Shown here: positions 45,353 through 57,778 of the stretch, one piece after another
How the letters are laid out: the number at the start of each line of letters is the position of its first letter
Position numbering within the stretch: the first letter of the stretch is position 1
Source: Hypericum androsaemum
Taxonomy: Eukaryota > Streptophyta > Magnoliopsida > Malpighiales > Hypericaceae
Assembly (NCBI GenBank): GCA_963995505.1
Contig: OZ023182.1
Coordinates: forward strand, 13,682,619 to 13,746,618
DNA: 64,000 nt
Reading direction: 5' to 3'
Made by a program: the position numbers and the translations under genes
Notes under the pieces: model-generated
Databases searched by the model: none
What the model was told of the DNA's origin: nothing
What the model saw: only the letters and a program-made list of their open reading frames with translations

Positions 45353-46870
45353 GTTCTAATTGACAAAAATGAGTGTCGTGCCATGCAAGACATGAGTCTA
45401 CTCCTAGTTCTCACTCCTGAATCGTCCCTTAGTATCTGAAATACATAGCGCACAACAATGAAGATACACAACTCAGTAAGCTGGCGACACATATAACACA
45501 CATTCAAGCACATAACAGATCATATAGTAGATCATATCTCAAATGATATAACAATTAATATATCAAATATTCCCAACAATGATCATTTAAATCAAGACGC
45601 AATCACATAGAACAGAAATCACATATACACTGATAAGATTTTTAGAGCAGAAACAAAGGTCAATTAGCCATCTAACAGAGTAGGACTCCGAAGCCTACAG
45701 AAATTATGACGGAAATCTCGTGGGGCACAGATAAATACTCTTTCGTTCCTGCGCTGCGGGCTCAGAAGATGAAAGAGCATCCCCTCCACGAGCCCAGAAA
45801 GTTCCTACGCTCTCCGTCCATTCAAATACACACATCTCAGGTCCGGTAGCCCTTTATACGATGTGTGTAAACCACGGGGCCTAGAAAGACATAGGAACAT
45901 TCCCGCATGCCAGACAGAAATCAGTACAGAATTCAAAGCCACAGAAATCCGACAAAATACCCGTTTAATCCGAACATGAACACTTCAAAAATAGAACACA
46001 TAGAATCATTCGAAAATAAAGACAAACAGAATAATTCTCAAATATTTTGAAACCCTAGAAACCTAGGCAAAATGTACAATCATTCAAATCCACTTACTTA
46101 TTAAACGAAAATTATTTAAACCCGAACGATCAAACCAGAATAAAGCAATCATTGTTTATTTATGTGCAAATTATCATAGTACTTATCCACGAAGGCCAAC
46201 CGAACTCGAATATCACACTAAGCAACCATGACAGCACCTCTCCAAATTTACCAACTTCCACGACAAAGAATTCAACCACACAAGGAATACCAAAGATCAT
46301 ATAGGAGTATCAAATATCATTCGAAATATTAAAATAATAGGTCAAAACAAATATCATTCATAACACACCAAAAAAAAATGAATTAAATTATATATTAAAT
46401 TCCATAAGTAATAAGTCAATAACAGTTTAAGCGCACCAATTTTTTAATGGGTTTCATGCGCACATTAACTTTTATTAGTTTTCATGCTTATCACAAATAT
46501 TATGGCGTCGTCTTTCGACTGTCTATGATTCATGAGATTCATCATCAATATTATAACGGTTCGGGCAAATCTGATTTTATGTTATATAGCATGCTAATCA
46601 ACGTGACAATAGATTATATTCGTACGTAGACGATTATCTCTAACAGTTCAATATATCATGCCATAGATTACGAAATCACGAAAACTATAAACGTAAGACG
46701 GAAACCGAATTATCTCTCGATGTGCTATAATTTCTCTCCACCAATCTAACTTCGCATCTCAAAAATCGACTCTAAGACTAGCTTGAGGGGAACTTCTAAA
46801 ATATTTGTGCCTCCCTAGAATGATGGTCTATACTTCTTTTAAATGAAATGTGGGTAACCCTAGGTCCTGG
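45353..46870. other. Retroelement-like DNA without boundaries
   Basis: Contains LTR-style tracts (for example CTCAGGTCCGGTAGCCCTTT near 45837) and no coding region. Probably a decayed gypsy-type LTR in minus orientation; no target duplication was found. Confidence 0.35.
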
Positions 46871-47385
46871 GTGAGACCTAATGGTAAATGGCATATTACT
46901 ACCTGGTAAATTATTTAATCACACTTACAATTTTCACAAATATTCAAATATGTTTTATGGTTATTACACGGTTGTTAATATTCAGCTTGTAATTTGCCAA
47001 TTGCAATAAAATTAAGTAGCCGACATCTGTACACGAAGACTTCTGTTTGATTCTTCGATGAACATCTCGTAATTTTACAATTCATCTATTCGTAGGATGA
47101 TTAATAAATGTGGAAAACTGTCTCTAATATTTTTTCGAGGGATCAAACACATATATAAATATAGTATCATGGAAGAGGCCTAGTTTTTGCTTCATGGTAA
47201 TAACGCCTATACAATTTTTCTTAAATGTAAAATTTTAAACAAATAATTACACATCGATTCCTTGACTTCCGTCAAATCCACCTATGTCTTGTTTCATTAG
47301 TCGAAAGACCCAAATAACGCCTATACTTCCGCTCCTTATTGGTTGTTAGTCTCTAATGTCACATAACCCACTAATTCATGGAGCC
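46871..47385. other. Intergenic DNA / 3' flank of the AUX/IAA gene
   Basis: AT-rich; no gene seen. The last 100-200 bases should include the AUX/IAA 3' UTR. Confidence 0.4.
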
Positions 47386-48218
47386 TTACAATACACAGCC
47401 CAAGCCTCTTGCTTCGGAGCCTTTCATGATTCTCAGCCTCTTGCAGGAATTGATGAACATACTGTATAACAAAAACAATCCAACATCAGTATCTGAAGAA
47501 TTGAATTTAGTTATTTTCCAAACATGTTTATTAATTGAGTACAAGAATTGGTCAAAGTATAAAGAACTTACTCCCATGGAACATCTCCAAGCAGCATACA
47601 ATCCCCATCTTTATCCTCGTAAGTTGGGACATAATTCTCTAAATTCTTACCTATTAAATCAGGAAAAAAGTTCAATTATTCATAAACTACGGGAGAATGA
47701 GAATGTTATCCGAGACTTGAACATAATATAAAAAAATAAAACTTACCAATTCGGAACTTGAACATGCTCTCCAAGGCTTTGAATAACTCTGGATACCCTT
47801 TGTAGACCTTTAGATCTAGCTTTCTAAGATAAGGAGCACCATCCATGCTAACTTTGACAAATATCCCACCAGCCTCATCCATTTTCTTTGCTTGGAGGCA
47901 ATTTTTCATGTAAGATCGGACAGGTGGCCACCCAACAACTTGTGCCCTGCAAATTATTAAGTCACATAATTAAATAAATATGATTTTATGAAGAACTATA
48001 TATGTCTAATTATTATTATAAATTAAGGTGGCTTACTTGGAGGGAGGAGCAATTTCTTGTACGTTTTCTCTAGATCCCGTGGAGTCCTCCTGGCTAATTT
48101 CATGAAATGATCTCTTGTTGGTCTTGGCAGGAATTGGAGCCGTTTGGTTGATATTTGATTCACCACCAGGTAACCCAAGTCTAAGCTCGGTGGCCTCGAA
48201 TTCTTTCTCGTATCTCAT
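47386..48218 (-). CDS. AUX/IAA auxin-response repressor (4 coding exons)
   Basis: Exons: 48218-48037, 47946-47747, 47650-47572 and 47461-47386, all GT-AG and in frame, 178 aa. Domain I has TELRLGLPG (EAR motif LRLGL, residues 12-16), which recruits TOPLESS. Lys35-Arg36 is the conserved KR pair. The domain II degron VVGWPPVRS (64-72) binds TIR1/AFB receptors with auxin. PB1 domains [21 protein letters not shown] (91-106), YEDKDGD (138-144), then [13 protein letters not shown] at the end. It would dimerise with ARFs in the nucleus and be degraded when auxin rises. Oddities: Cys145 replaces the usual Trp after DGD, and the loop between III and IV is short ([10 protein letters not shown]). An alternative exon 3 acceptor at 47638 would drop four residues. 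Size and tail fit the IAA1-4 group; the orthologue is not resolved. Confidence 0.92.
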
Positions 48219-48550
48219 CTTTTATCGCTTGAGTTTCTAATCTCGCAAACCGAGTAATCGTATGATTATTGAGTATAGAATAATAGATAAGTAACAAACC
48301 TAATTAGAGATGAACAATGGAATGTGTTTGGTGTTGTAAGTTGTTTTGATGGGTTTTTTTATGTTGGAATTTGATATGGTTTGCTGTGAGAGATACGTAG
48401 ATTATTTTTGTGACATGCAAACGAAATTGGAGATGGTTTTATGGATGTGGAAGCTTAGAATGGAATGAAGAAGACATCGCACGGGTCAGCAGATTGAAGC
48501 CCCACGCGCCCGTCCACAACATTGTGTAAGTTTTACTTTTTCTCTATGAT
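48219..48550 (-). promoter_or_regulatory. Upstream region of the AUX/IAA gene
   Basis: AT-rich leader and proximal promoter. I looked for the auxin-response element TGTCTC/GAGACA close to the ATG and found no exact copy. Only about 330 bp separate the ATG from the MITE at 48551. Confidence 0.4.
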
Positions 48551-49166
48551 CAATGTTTTCAAAACCAAACTAGGAGTTTCACTCACAAATCTTCTATTTT
48601 AGGTTCACCCGATTTATCCGGTCGAACTGTCGGTTGAACTGAGACTTTTTTTAAAATAACTATTAATTACTAAATAAGGTGAAATAAATTTAATTTAGCA
48701 TAAAAATGACAAATTATCAAATAAGTTCAAATATTCACCAACTTTGGTATAAATTTATCCAAGAAAAGTCCACAAATATTAATTTAACAAGTCTAGAAGT
48801 ACATGAAGATAATGTTACGAGTTTTCTTGTTTGATATATTAGTAAAATTTGCTTAACTTAGTTGACATATTATAAAAAATAGATAAAAAGATAAGTTTAT
48901 TTTAATAGAAAAATGATGTACATGTTGCGAGTGTGGAAGTGGAGGTTTTGGTTCTAAATTAAATCGAATAAAATAAGAAAATAAATATTATGTGTTCTTC
49001 TTCCAGGCGAACTGGGTCACCCGGAGGTGTCAGACCAGACGGTCCGACTGAATTTTGAGCAGTCGAATACGCTCTCTGATTTTAAGAAAATAATCGAATC
49101 ATGATTAGTCTCGGGTAGTGGACCGACCGGTCGGACCGCATGTCGAATTACGATTTTAAAACATTG
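48551..49166. mobile_element. MITE related to the hAT-like element at 10420
   Basis: Inverted ends CAATGTTTTCAAAACC (left) and CAATGTTTTAAAATCG (right, reverse-complemented), with GGTCGAACTG- and GACCGGTCGGACC-type interior like the 10420-13813 element. 616 bp, no coding. No clear target duplication, so the outer edges are approximate. It sits in the AUX/IAA promoter neighbourhood. Confidence 0.55.
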
Positions 49167-50521
49167 ATTTTTATTAAAGTGATTTAATAAGATAGCCCAG
49201 TCAAGTTAGATAGAAATTTATTCAGAGGACAAAATAGCATCCTTTTAAAATTAGAAATTTGATATTCATCTATGGTAGTTAGAAAAATGAAGAGCATGAA
49301 AACGGTTCTGATGCATAATCTTTCATTCAAAATTAAGTTTGTCAAAATCTTATATTTATAGGCAGTTTTCTCAATTTCATGCCAAAGGGCTTGTAGTCCA
49401 ACGGTACAAAACGTTGTAAATATCTAAGAAGTCCAAGGTTCAAATTTTGACAATATCATGGTATAATAATTTATCTTTTAAATTTTTTTTTCTCAATTTC
49501 ATGAAATTCATTTGACCAATGACGAATAAACATCTTATTCATGTTTCTAGTCATTGGCTTGTACAGTAAAAGTAAATTAACACCGGTGCGCATCAAACTT
49601 ATACATGTTAATTTCTAAAATTCCAATATTTTATTACCGAACATGTATGATGTGTGGGATACACACACCGGAGAGAGAGTGGAAGTCAAATATTTTGGGA
49701 AACGCGAACTGGGCACATCGGCAGCTCAGCTAAAGACGAGATTGCTCGTCTCTGGACGGGCAAGGGATCGGAGGCTCTCTCTCCTTTAATCTTTCCTGGA
49801 GTTGAAGAGTAAAATTTTAATATTTGTTTTTTGAAGGTAAATTTTAATATCTGTTGAAGAGGATACTACATTACATTAAAAACCTCAACAGTTTTTAAAT
49901 GAACACAATTTTTTGTTTAATAAGTTGCAACACTTTAATTTAGATATTTTTTTTAAAATTTAAACTGCTCGTATATATGACCGAGAGACTCTTCATCAGA
50001 CGGCCAATATTCGTCTGGAGAAATCAAGAAGTCCGTTGGATTGAGGACGTAGGTTGGGCGCCATCCCATGTGACTTGGGCCACATGGGCTGTCGTTAATG
50101 GGCATCGCACGACAGAAATTGAGGTCGTTTTTACCTAATCATCTTTTGAATTGGTCCTACATATTTTCCCCAGAAATTGTTTTCTTTGAATGATAGAATC
50201 GATATGTCTTTTATTCAAATATCGTTTCTGAACTGGTAAAAGCAAATTGCACAGATTCACTAATTAGTTTAATGACTTACATAATCTCATTATGTATCAG
50301 CTTGGGGTCAACCCTGGTACAACTAAATTACATATAGTGCCTTAATATTAAAAATTGAACAAAATTGCATTAATATTAATGATCAGGCCAATTTGTCATT
50401 AATTGGAAACCAAGTTCTTGAAACCTAATGACATAGGTTCTATAAAACGAAAAGAAAGAAAATGTGACGCATTATGATAATAAACACACAATTTTGGATA
50501 TTAATTGAGACGGATTCATCA
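49167..50521. other. Intergenic DNA
   Basis: No gene seen. A GC-richer patch at 49690-49800 (GAGATTGCTCGTCTCTGGACGG) has no recognised function. A tRNA-like SINE head lies at 49384. Confidence 0.4.
49384..49490 (+). repeat. tRNA-derived SINE head
   Basis: A box A-like TTGTAGTCCAACGG and a box B-like AGGTTCAAATTTT are spaced as in a tRNA, followed by a T-rich tail to about 49494. Stem pairing is poor, so not a functional tRNA. No target duplication defined. Confidence 0.45.
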
Positions 50522-50530
50522 TTTTTTAAT

Positions 50531-51473
50531 GGGTAAATTACTCTCAAGTCCCTGGTATTTGGTATATTTAAGGCTAGCCTCTCTGTATTCCGGTAATCGA
50601 TTAAAAACTCCCCGAGGTTTGGTTTTATTATACTCTCAGGCCCCTCGCTGATGCCAGTGGTCAATATATTATTATTTTATTACTGAAATGACTATTATAC
50701 CCTTGGTCCGGTCATCTTTCCGGGAAACAAAATTTTTCCGGCAACCAAAAATCAAAATCGAAATAAAAAATTCACACCTCTACCTCCTCTCCTTCGGCCT
50801 CGTCGAGTCGAGTCCGTGGTCTCTGGCACCCACCCCTTCACCTTAGAAGACGAGGACATCGTCGAGCTCGTCCCGGCGCCACCTCCCTCACTGTCGTTGA
50901 CCCAGTTGGAGTGTCACCGTCGGTGGAGCCCTCTAAATCCACCGTCCTAATACCCCGATTGGAGCCCACCTCGAGGTCGACGATGCCCGGTTGGAGGGTT
51001 CGTCGTCGTCGTCCTAAGACCCCGATTGGAGCCCGCCTCGAGGTCGACGACGGTCGGTTGGAGCCCGCCTCGAGGTCGACGATGCCCAGTTGGAGGGTTC
51101 GTCGTCGTCGTCCTAAGACCCCGATTGGAGCCCGCATCGAGGGAGCAGGTCGACGATGGTTGGTTAGAGGGTTCGCCAAAGCCGTTGTCCGCCAGATCAA
51201 GGTCTCCACGGCAGTCTCGTTCGTGACGGCGATATCGACTCCACGAGACGAACTCATCGGCACGACGTGAAAGTTGATGTTTATTTTATTATTTTTAATT
51301 AATTTTTGTAAGGGTGTATTAGTCATTTTACAAGAAAAAATGATTGATGATGTCAGCGAGGGGCCTGAGAGTATAATAAAACCAAACCTCGGGGAGTTTT
51401 TAATTGATTACCGGAATAAAGGGGGGTGAGCCTTAAATATACCAAATATCAGGGGCCTGAGAGTAATTTGCCC
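50531..51473 (+). mobile_element. Mutator-like TIR element with GC-rich tandem interior, copy A
   Basis: 943 bp, inverted ends starting GGG(T/C)AAATTACTCTCA with about 125 bp of TIR per side. A perfect 9-bp target duplication, TTTTTTAAT, lies at 50522-50530 and 51474-51482. The interior is GC-rich, with two to three repeats containing CCCCGATTGGAGCCCGCCTC and GAGGTCGACGATGCCC. No transposase. A 162-codon minus-strand frame (50838-51326) is open but is mostly these repeats. The source of the interior is unknown. Confidence 0.88.
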
Positions 51474-51482
51474 TTTTTTAAT

Positions 51483-52252
51483 TGGTTGCATATGCATTTA
51501 AATTAATTACCTGTTCATTTGATCGTACAATTTTGCAGCAATTATAAAGTGATTTTTATATTAGCATTCTCATCAAGGGTTTATTTATTTTTGGTCAATT
51601 TTTGAATCATAGGTTTGTAACAGAAAATACGACTACCGAACTATCACCGACAAGTCCATCTAGCACGGACCAGATTGCTAATCTTAGAATTAACAAATTG
51701 TCAGTTGGGAACATGTCTCTTGTCCAAATCCATTTTCATATACGATTTAAAAGGAACCTCTCCAATTTTAAGGCCATAAAGAAATACTGTAGTATCATAT
51801 TGTGTTCCACATGAACATGGATGCCCCACTACTCTTGTTCATCTGTGACACAGCAATTATCAGCTTTTTTATAAATATATGATCACACAACATTTATATA
51901 TGCGGCATATATAACATCACAATATAAGTAATTTACAAAATATATATTATATACAATTAAGTATAGATTTTCTACAATGGCACTTCTCAATAATTCATCT
52001 TCAACATGCGCCTTGTGCAATGTCAACAGATACCTCATAAATCTTCACTGGTATAGATGGATCTTATCATCTATTAATGCCAGCCAATTTTGCGAGAAAA
52101 TAACATCTTTATAACTAAACAACATTGCGTGAAAAGAAGATAAATATATATATAATTTTTTTTAATCATGGATAACGCATTTATCATTAAACACATTTGC
52201 GAGAGAAGAAGATAATTTTTTTTAGAGTGTACAAGATAAATATATGAAGTAA
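51483..52252. other. AT-rich intergenic DNA
   Basis: Lies between two related Mutator-like elements. No gene or repeat boundary seen. Confidence 0.4.
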
Positions 52253-52261
52253 AATAAATTA

Positions 52262-53578
52262 GGGTAAATTACTCTCAGGCCCCTGGTGTTTGGTATATTT
52301 AAGGCTCGTCTCCTTGTATTTCGGTAATCGATTAAAAACTCCCCAAGGTTTGGTTTTATTATACTCTCAGATCCCTCGCTGACATCATCAATCATTTTTT
52401 CTTGTAAAATGACTAATATACCCTTATAAAAATTAATTAAAAATAATAAAATAAACATCAACTCTCACGTCGGACCGACGAGTTCGTCTCGTGGAGTCGA
52501 GACCGCCGTCACGAACGAGACTGCAGTGGAGACCTTGATCTGGTGAACAACGGTGACGACGAACCCTCCAACCGACCATCGTCGACATGCTCCCTCGAGG
52601 CGGGCTCCAATCGGGGTCTTAGGACGACGATAATGACGAACCCTCAAATTGGGCATCGTTGACCCCGAGGCGGGCTCCAATTGGGGTCTTAGGAAGACGA
52701 CGACGACAAACCCTCTAACCGGGAGTCATCCACCTCGAGGTGGGCTCCAACCGGGGTCTTAGGATGACGACGATGAACTCTCAAATCGGGCATCGTTGAC
52801 CTTGAGGCAGGCTCCAACCGACCGTCGTCGACCTCGAGGCAGGCTCCAATCGGGGTCTTAGGAAGACGACGATGACGAACCCTCCAATCGGGCGTCGTCG
52901 ACCTCGAGGCGGGCTCCAATCGAGGTCTTAGGAAGACGACTTCGACGAACCCTCCAACCAGGCATCGTCGACCTCGAGGCGGGCTCCAATCGGGGTCTTA
53001 GGACGACGACGACGAACCCTCAAACCGGGCATCGTCGACCTCGAGGCAGGCTCCAATCGATCATCATCGACCTGCTCCCTCTTTCAAGCGGGTTCAACGA
53101 CGGAGCTGGGTTTCTGATTTTTTTGATTCCGATGAATTTAGAGGACTCCACCGACGGTGACCCTCCAACTGGGTCAACGACAGCGAGGGAGGCGGCGCCA
53201 GGACGGGCTCGACGATGTCGTCGTCTTGGATGTCATCGTCTTCTAAGGTGAAGGGGTGGGCGCCGGAGACCACTGACTCGACTCGACGAGGTCGAAGAAG
53301 GAGAGGAGGTAGAGGTGTGAATTTTTTATTTCGATTTTAATTTTTGGTTGCCGGAAAAATTTTGTTCACCGGAAAGATGACCGGAGGTTATAGTTGACCG
53401 GACCAAGGGTATAATAGTCAATTCAGTAATAAAATAATAACATCTTGACCGCTGACATTAGCGAGGGGCCTGAGAGTATATTAAAACCAAACCTCGGGGA
53501 GTTTTCAATCGATTACCGAAATACAGGGGGGCGAGCCTTAAATATACCAAATACCAGGGGCCTGAGAGTAATTTACTC
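52262..53578 (-). mobile_element. Mutator-like TIR element with GC-rich tandem interior, copy B
   Basis: 1317 bp, same TIRs as copy A but with the interior in the opposite orientation. A perfect 9-bp target duplication, AATAAATTA, lies at 52253-52261 and 53579-53587. The right tip reads ..TTTACTC instead of ..TTTACCC. The GC-rich unit with GGCGGGCTCCAAT and GTCGTCGACCTCGAGG occurs about seven times, versus two to three in copy A, so the interior has expanded or contracted. Confidence 0.88.
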
Positions 53579-53587
53579 AATAAATTA

Positions 53588-56500
53588 TCACGGACAATGA
53601 ATTTCAGACAACCGAGACGATGCATTGAGGTTTAAGTTGGGCCCTCTCCTAAGCCCAGACGATATGGGTCCCTTGAGGACCAATAGATGTGGACTGCATA
53701 TAAAACTCTAATGCATGTACGCGAGAAGTAAAGAAATATAATGATAGCGGTAAATGGAACAAAATTGTGGATAAGTTTGAAACCAGATCTACCTTTTCCT
53801 AAAATTGGACTACATGCATAAATTTCACATTTATCATTTTCCAAAGTCAAATATTTTTCAAAATCCAAAAAGCATTTGGCCTAATAACGACCTAAATGTC
53901 AAAAAATATTCGGTATGATGCTATAAGACGTAAGAGAATTTGATAAAAATTAGAATTCAAATCCTCACAAATATATTTATTTGTGTAAACATTTATTTTT
54001 GCAAAAAAGTAAAAGTAAGAAACCTTGTTATGTTTTTGGGTGGAAAGTGAAAAACCTTGTTAGGGTCCCGGGGAGACAATTCATTCGTGAGCTTAGCGTG
54101 TCCACGTCGAAAGTTGTACTAGATGCCAAATATGATGGTACTTTTCCACACAAAAAAAAGAGTCACATCCTTCAAAAAAATGGCCCCCAAATTAAGAAAA
54201 AGAAAAATAATTTTACTTATAGAAATGTGATGCGAACTCACCCAATTTTAAGAGGCGGTAGAAGGGTTTTGCTCTGGGGCTGTCGATCTATTTGTGACGT
54301 CCACACGTGTGGTGTCGTCGATATAGCATGAACGCCACGTGCGTGCGGGTAGGGAGGTGGGCCTAGCCCACACGAATGTACGCTCGAAGTAGGAATTCGT
54401 TGGCGGTGGAGTCTATGGAAATTTAGATTTTAGTTGGGAGTAGAAGGCAAGTCGTTGTCATCCTGGGCCTCTACCTTTTATGTCCTCTCTTGTGCTTTGT
54501 GTGCCAAACTTAAATTCGGGTACTTAGATCATAAATATATTTTCTAATTCAAAATCTTGAATTTTTTAGAACGTAAAATGTAATATATTTGTTAGTTTTA
54601 CCTTTGTCACAAAATTTTAAATTTGGATCCATCTCTTTGCTCCCCATGAATATCATTCGCCATGCATTGACTGATTGTAATTTCACATCAATTTTTTTTG
54701 GTAAATGGATATGATTTATATATAACCCAATATGTATAACCAAGTAAAAAAAAATTAAGCTACTTGTTTACATGATTAATCTTCCTATCTCTTAGAGATT
54801 TCATTGAATTTCACATCAAATTTAAGAATTTGGACCACCCACTTCTCTCTTTATAAAGTGATTGTTATTTCACATCAAATTTATCTTTGTGGTAGTGGAA
54901 TATAACCGAGTTATATTGAAGAATGGTATGGCTCATTCGGCTTGTCGACATGCCACCGTGTGCCGTACTGTCTACTAATGGAATGAATTGATATTCGAGA
55001 AAATAAGAATAAGAAATAGCACCATACAAATGGAATCCTACTGGCATTATATTCGAGTAGTAAAACCACGTCTACTTTGAGCTGAGATCAAATGCTTTAA
55101 TTTTTCAATAACTAACTTCTGACTGAAATTTATTTTAAAGATAAGTTTTATACTATTAAGATTTAAAATTTGGATTTCCTATATTATTATAACGTTTTGT
55201 ACAATTGAGCAACCGAAAAACTTCGTCTATTGCAAAAAAGGGTACAAATTGGTCATTATCAGCATCAGAGATATAACGATAATAAACAAGTCATTTATTT
55301 ATATTGTTAGTAAACGACTTTTCAGATAATTTACAAAAATACCCCTTCAAATGTGTTTCTAATCTATTATACACCTTTTTACATACACCCAAATGTACAA
55401 TGTGAAGTTCTCTAAACTCTGACGGACCCCTTTTTTTCTCCCGCAAAAGTGGTCACCAATATTATATTTATTGAGTCAACAAGGTCCTCATCACACCACG
55501 CAATTTTTTACCATCTTTTTTTAAGAAACGCAATTTTGACCATTTATCCCTGCTATTTGTGTCCAACTTTTTACGGCACTCGATTAACACAAATCATATG
55601 GACTTGAATCAAACACGCAAACCTACTTGTCGAGCCCAAAAAAGCAAACAGCAAAAAAAAAATAACATGCTAAATCCTAAATTTTTTGAAGAACACGCTA
55701 AATCCTAACTATAACGCCATATATGATGTGTCACGTCAATTATTTTCCCCATAAAACAAGTAAATGACTTAATAATTTTATATGTTGTTATATACGCGTA
55801 TAGCTAGCTGTCCAATTGTATCTACAATATGGTACGCTGTATATGTGGGACCGACAGAGCATGTGAAGCGTAGAGCAAAAAGGAGAAGACAGTGGCAATA
55901 AATAGTTAGGGGCTAGTAGAGGATGTCCCGCCCTAAACATGGCAGATGTGGGCTCCACCGCCCAACCCAAGCCAGGGAATCTCATCACATGGTGGAATCG
56001 CTGACTTCCAAACTTTGACAAAATTTTCCGGTTCGGCGTGTGTGGGGCCCAACTCTGCCAACCCTTGTCTGTCGTTGATTCCTCGACCGGAAAAACAAAA
56101 GGTCCATGTGAACCGGTGCTTCCATCTTTTTAATTGCATTTTTGTAGCCATGGTTGGAGATGTTCTCGGGTCGCGGCGGACGAGGGTAGAATATTTTTTC
56201 TTGTAAATAAAGTTTTATATATTTTTTATAAGTTTAGAATAATTAAAATATTGGAATATATAAAGCACTTAATTCAAAACATTTCTTGTGACTACATTTC
56301 GCATATAACTCATTGTCAAATTATTGTCGCATATTTTTTAGGGAAAAGAATATGTTATTACCATGTTGTATTGTCCTTTCTTATATATCCTATAATTTAA
56401 AACACATAGATTGAGTTTATTTTTTTTAATTTTTATCACTCGAGTATCCTGTGATCACTCAATTGGCTGCATTTCTTTAGATGGACATAACAGGACGACT

Positions 56501-57692
56501 GTACACGAATTTTTGTCCTATATAATGTTTGGTGTAGAAAACGACTTGGACAAAATAAAATTTTGTCTAAACTTCCTTCAATTTCTTGTCCCATCTATTT
56601 TTTTTGGCCAGGCAATTTTGTTTTAGGACAAAAATTTCCTATAATATCGTTTTACCATATTACCATAAATTATTTTCTTTATATGTTTTTTTTACCATTT
56701 TTAACTCAACTAAGAATTAATATTTTATCAAATATCTAATATGTATGTCTGATATCCAATTTTTTCCAGACTAAAATTCAAAATTTTCAAAATTTGAAAC
56801 ATATTTAGATTTTCAAAAAATTATATTTTTAGATACGAAATTTTTTGATAGGTTTAATATAATTGATTTGATACAATTTTTTGGATACATATTTTCAAAT
56901 ACATATTACCCTAAATTATTCGGGATTTGATTTGATAGATTTTATTTGCTATATGTTTTCCTATTCTTTAAAAAATTGAGACCAATAATTTATGTTAGAT
57001 TATTCTTTGGTTTTTTTGAAGGGTAGATTTGTCTTTCACCGAACTTTAGGCTAAACTGTTATATCTAACAAAAAAAGTTATGAAACACTGGACGAGACAA
57101 CAAGAACAAATAATTTTGTCCAAAACTGTTATTTCTTATCTTTTTAAACATGTTCAGAAGACGTACCAAACACACTAATTACAGCTAGTTTGAAATATAG
57201 TTCTTAGCAAACAGAATTGCATTTCTATTTTCATAGTCAAAGAAATTAGCATTCATTTCACATTTTCATGTTTGGAATAAAAAAAATAAAACTTTGAAAT
57301 TGATTATATCTCTTTCATTAAATGTATATACTTTTTAAATGATATTGAAACCATGTTGAAGTAAAATCATCATAGACACTTACAAGAAGATTGTTATTTT
57401 AATTCAATATATCTTATCATTTTGGAAATGAGTTTCTATTTTCTGAATTTTATTTAAAAATAATAATTCCATTTCTCATGTAAAATTGATCCCAAAAAAT
57501 CCACGCTTATAACTTAAACATGGATTCCATTTCCATTTTTTCGGAACAAGGCATGAATGAGCATTAATTGGATGAACCTTACTAATGGGACGAAGTGTCG
57601 CAATAGATCTTAGGCTGTTCTTGTACAAATTCATTTGCATTCGTCAATTAGCTGTTTATCCACTCGAAGTGCTCGAGAGTTGCACCTTTATA
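53588..57692. other. Long AT-rich intergenic stretch
   Basis: No gene could be supported. Two GC-richer patches (54240-54480, containing CCACGTGCGTGCGG, and 55920-56180) have no recognised content. TTTTGTCC/GGACAAAA motifs at 56510-56640 and 57090-57120 suggest an old MITE, but edges were not found. Confidence 0.4.
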
Positions 57693-57778
57693 CACCGTTC
57701 GGCTGGGGATTGGATTTGGTCCTGAATGCGTGAGGACCGTTCTGAAAGATACAATAATCTACCTAGTTATGATACAAT

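Noticed and set aside
51026..51226. Arg/Pro-rich frame in Mutator-like copy A as a captured host exon
   Set aside because: Several frames on both strands are open because of the GC-rich tandem repeat; none resembles a known protein.
56510..57175. MITE with TTTTGTCC / GGACAAAA ends
   Set aside because: The inverted motifs are short and common in AT-rich DNA; no flanking duplication.
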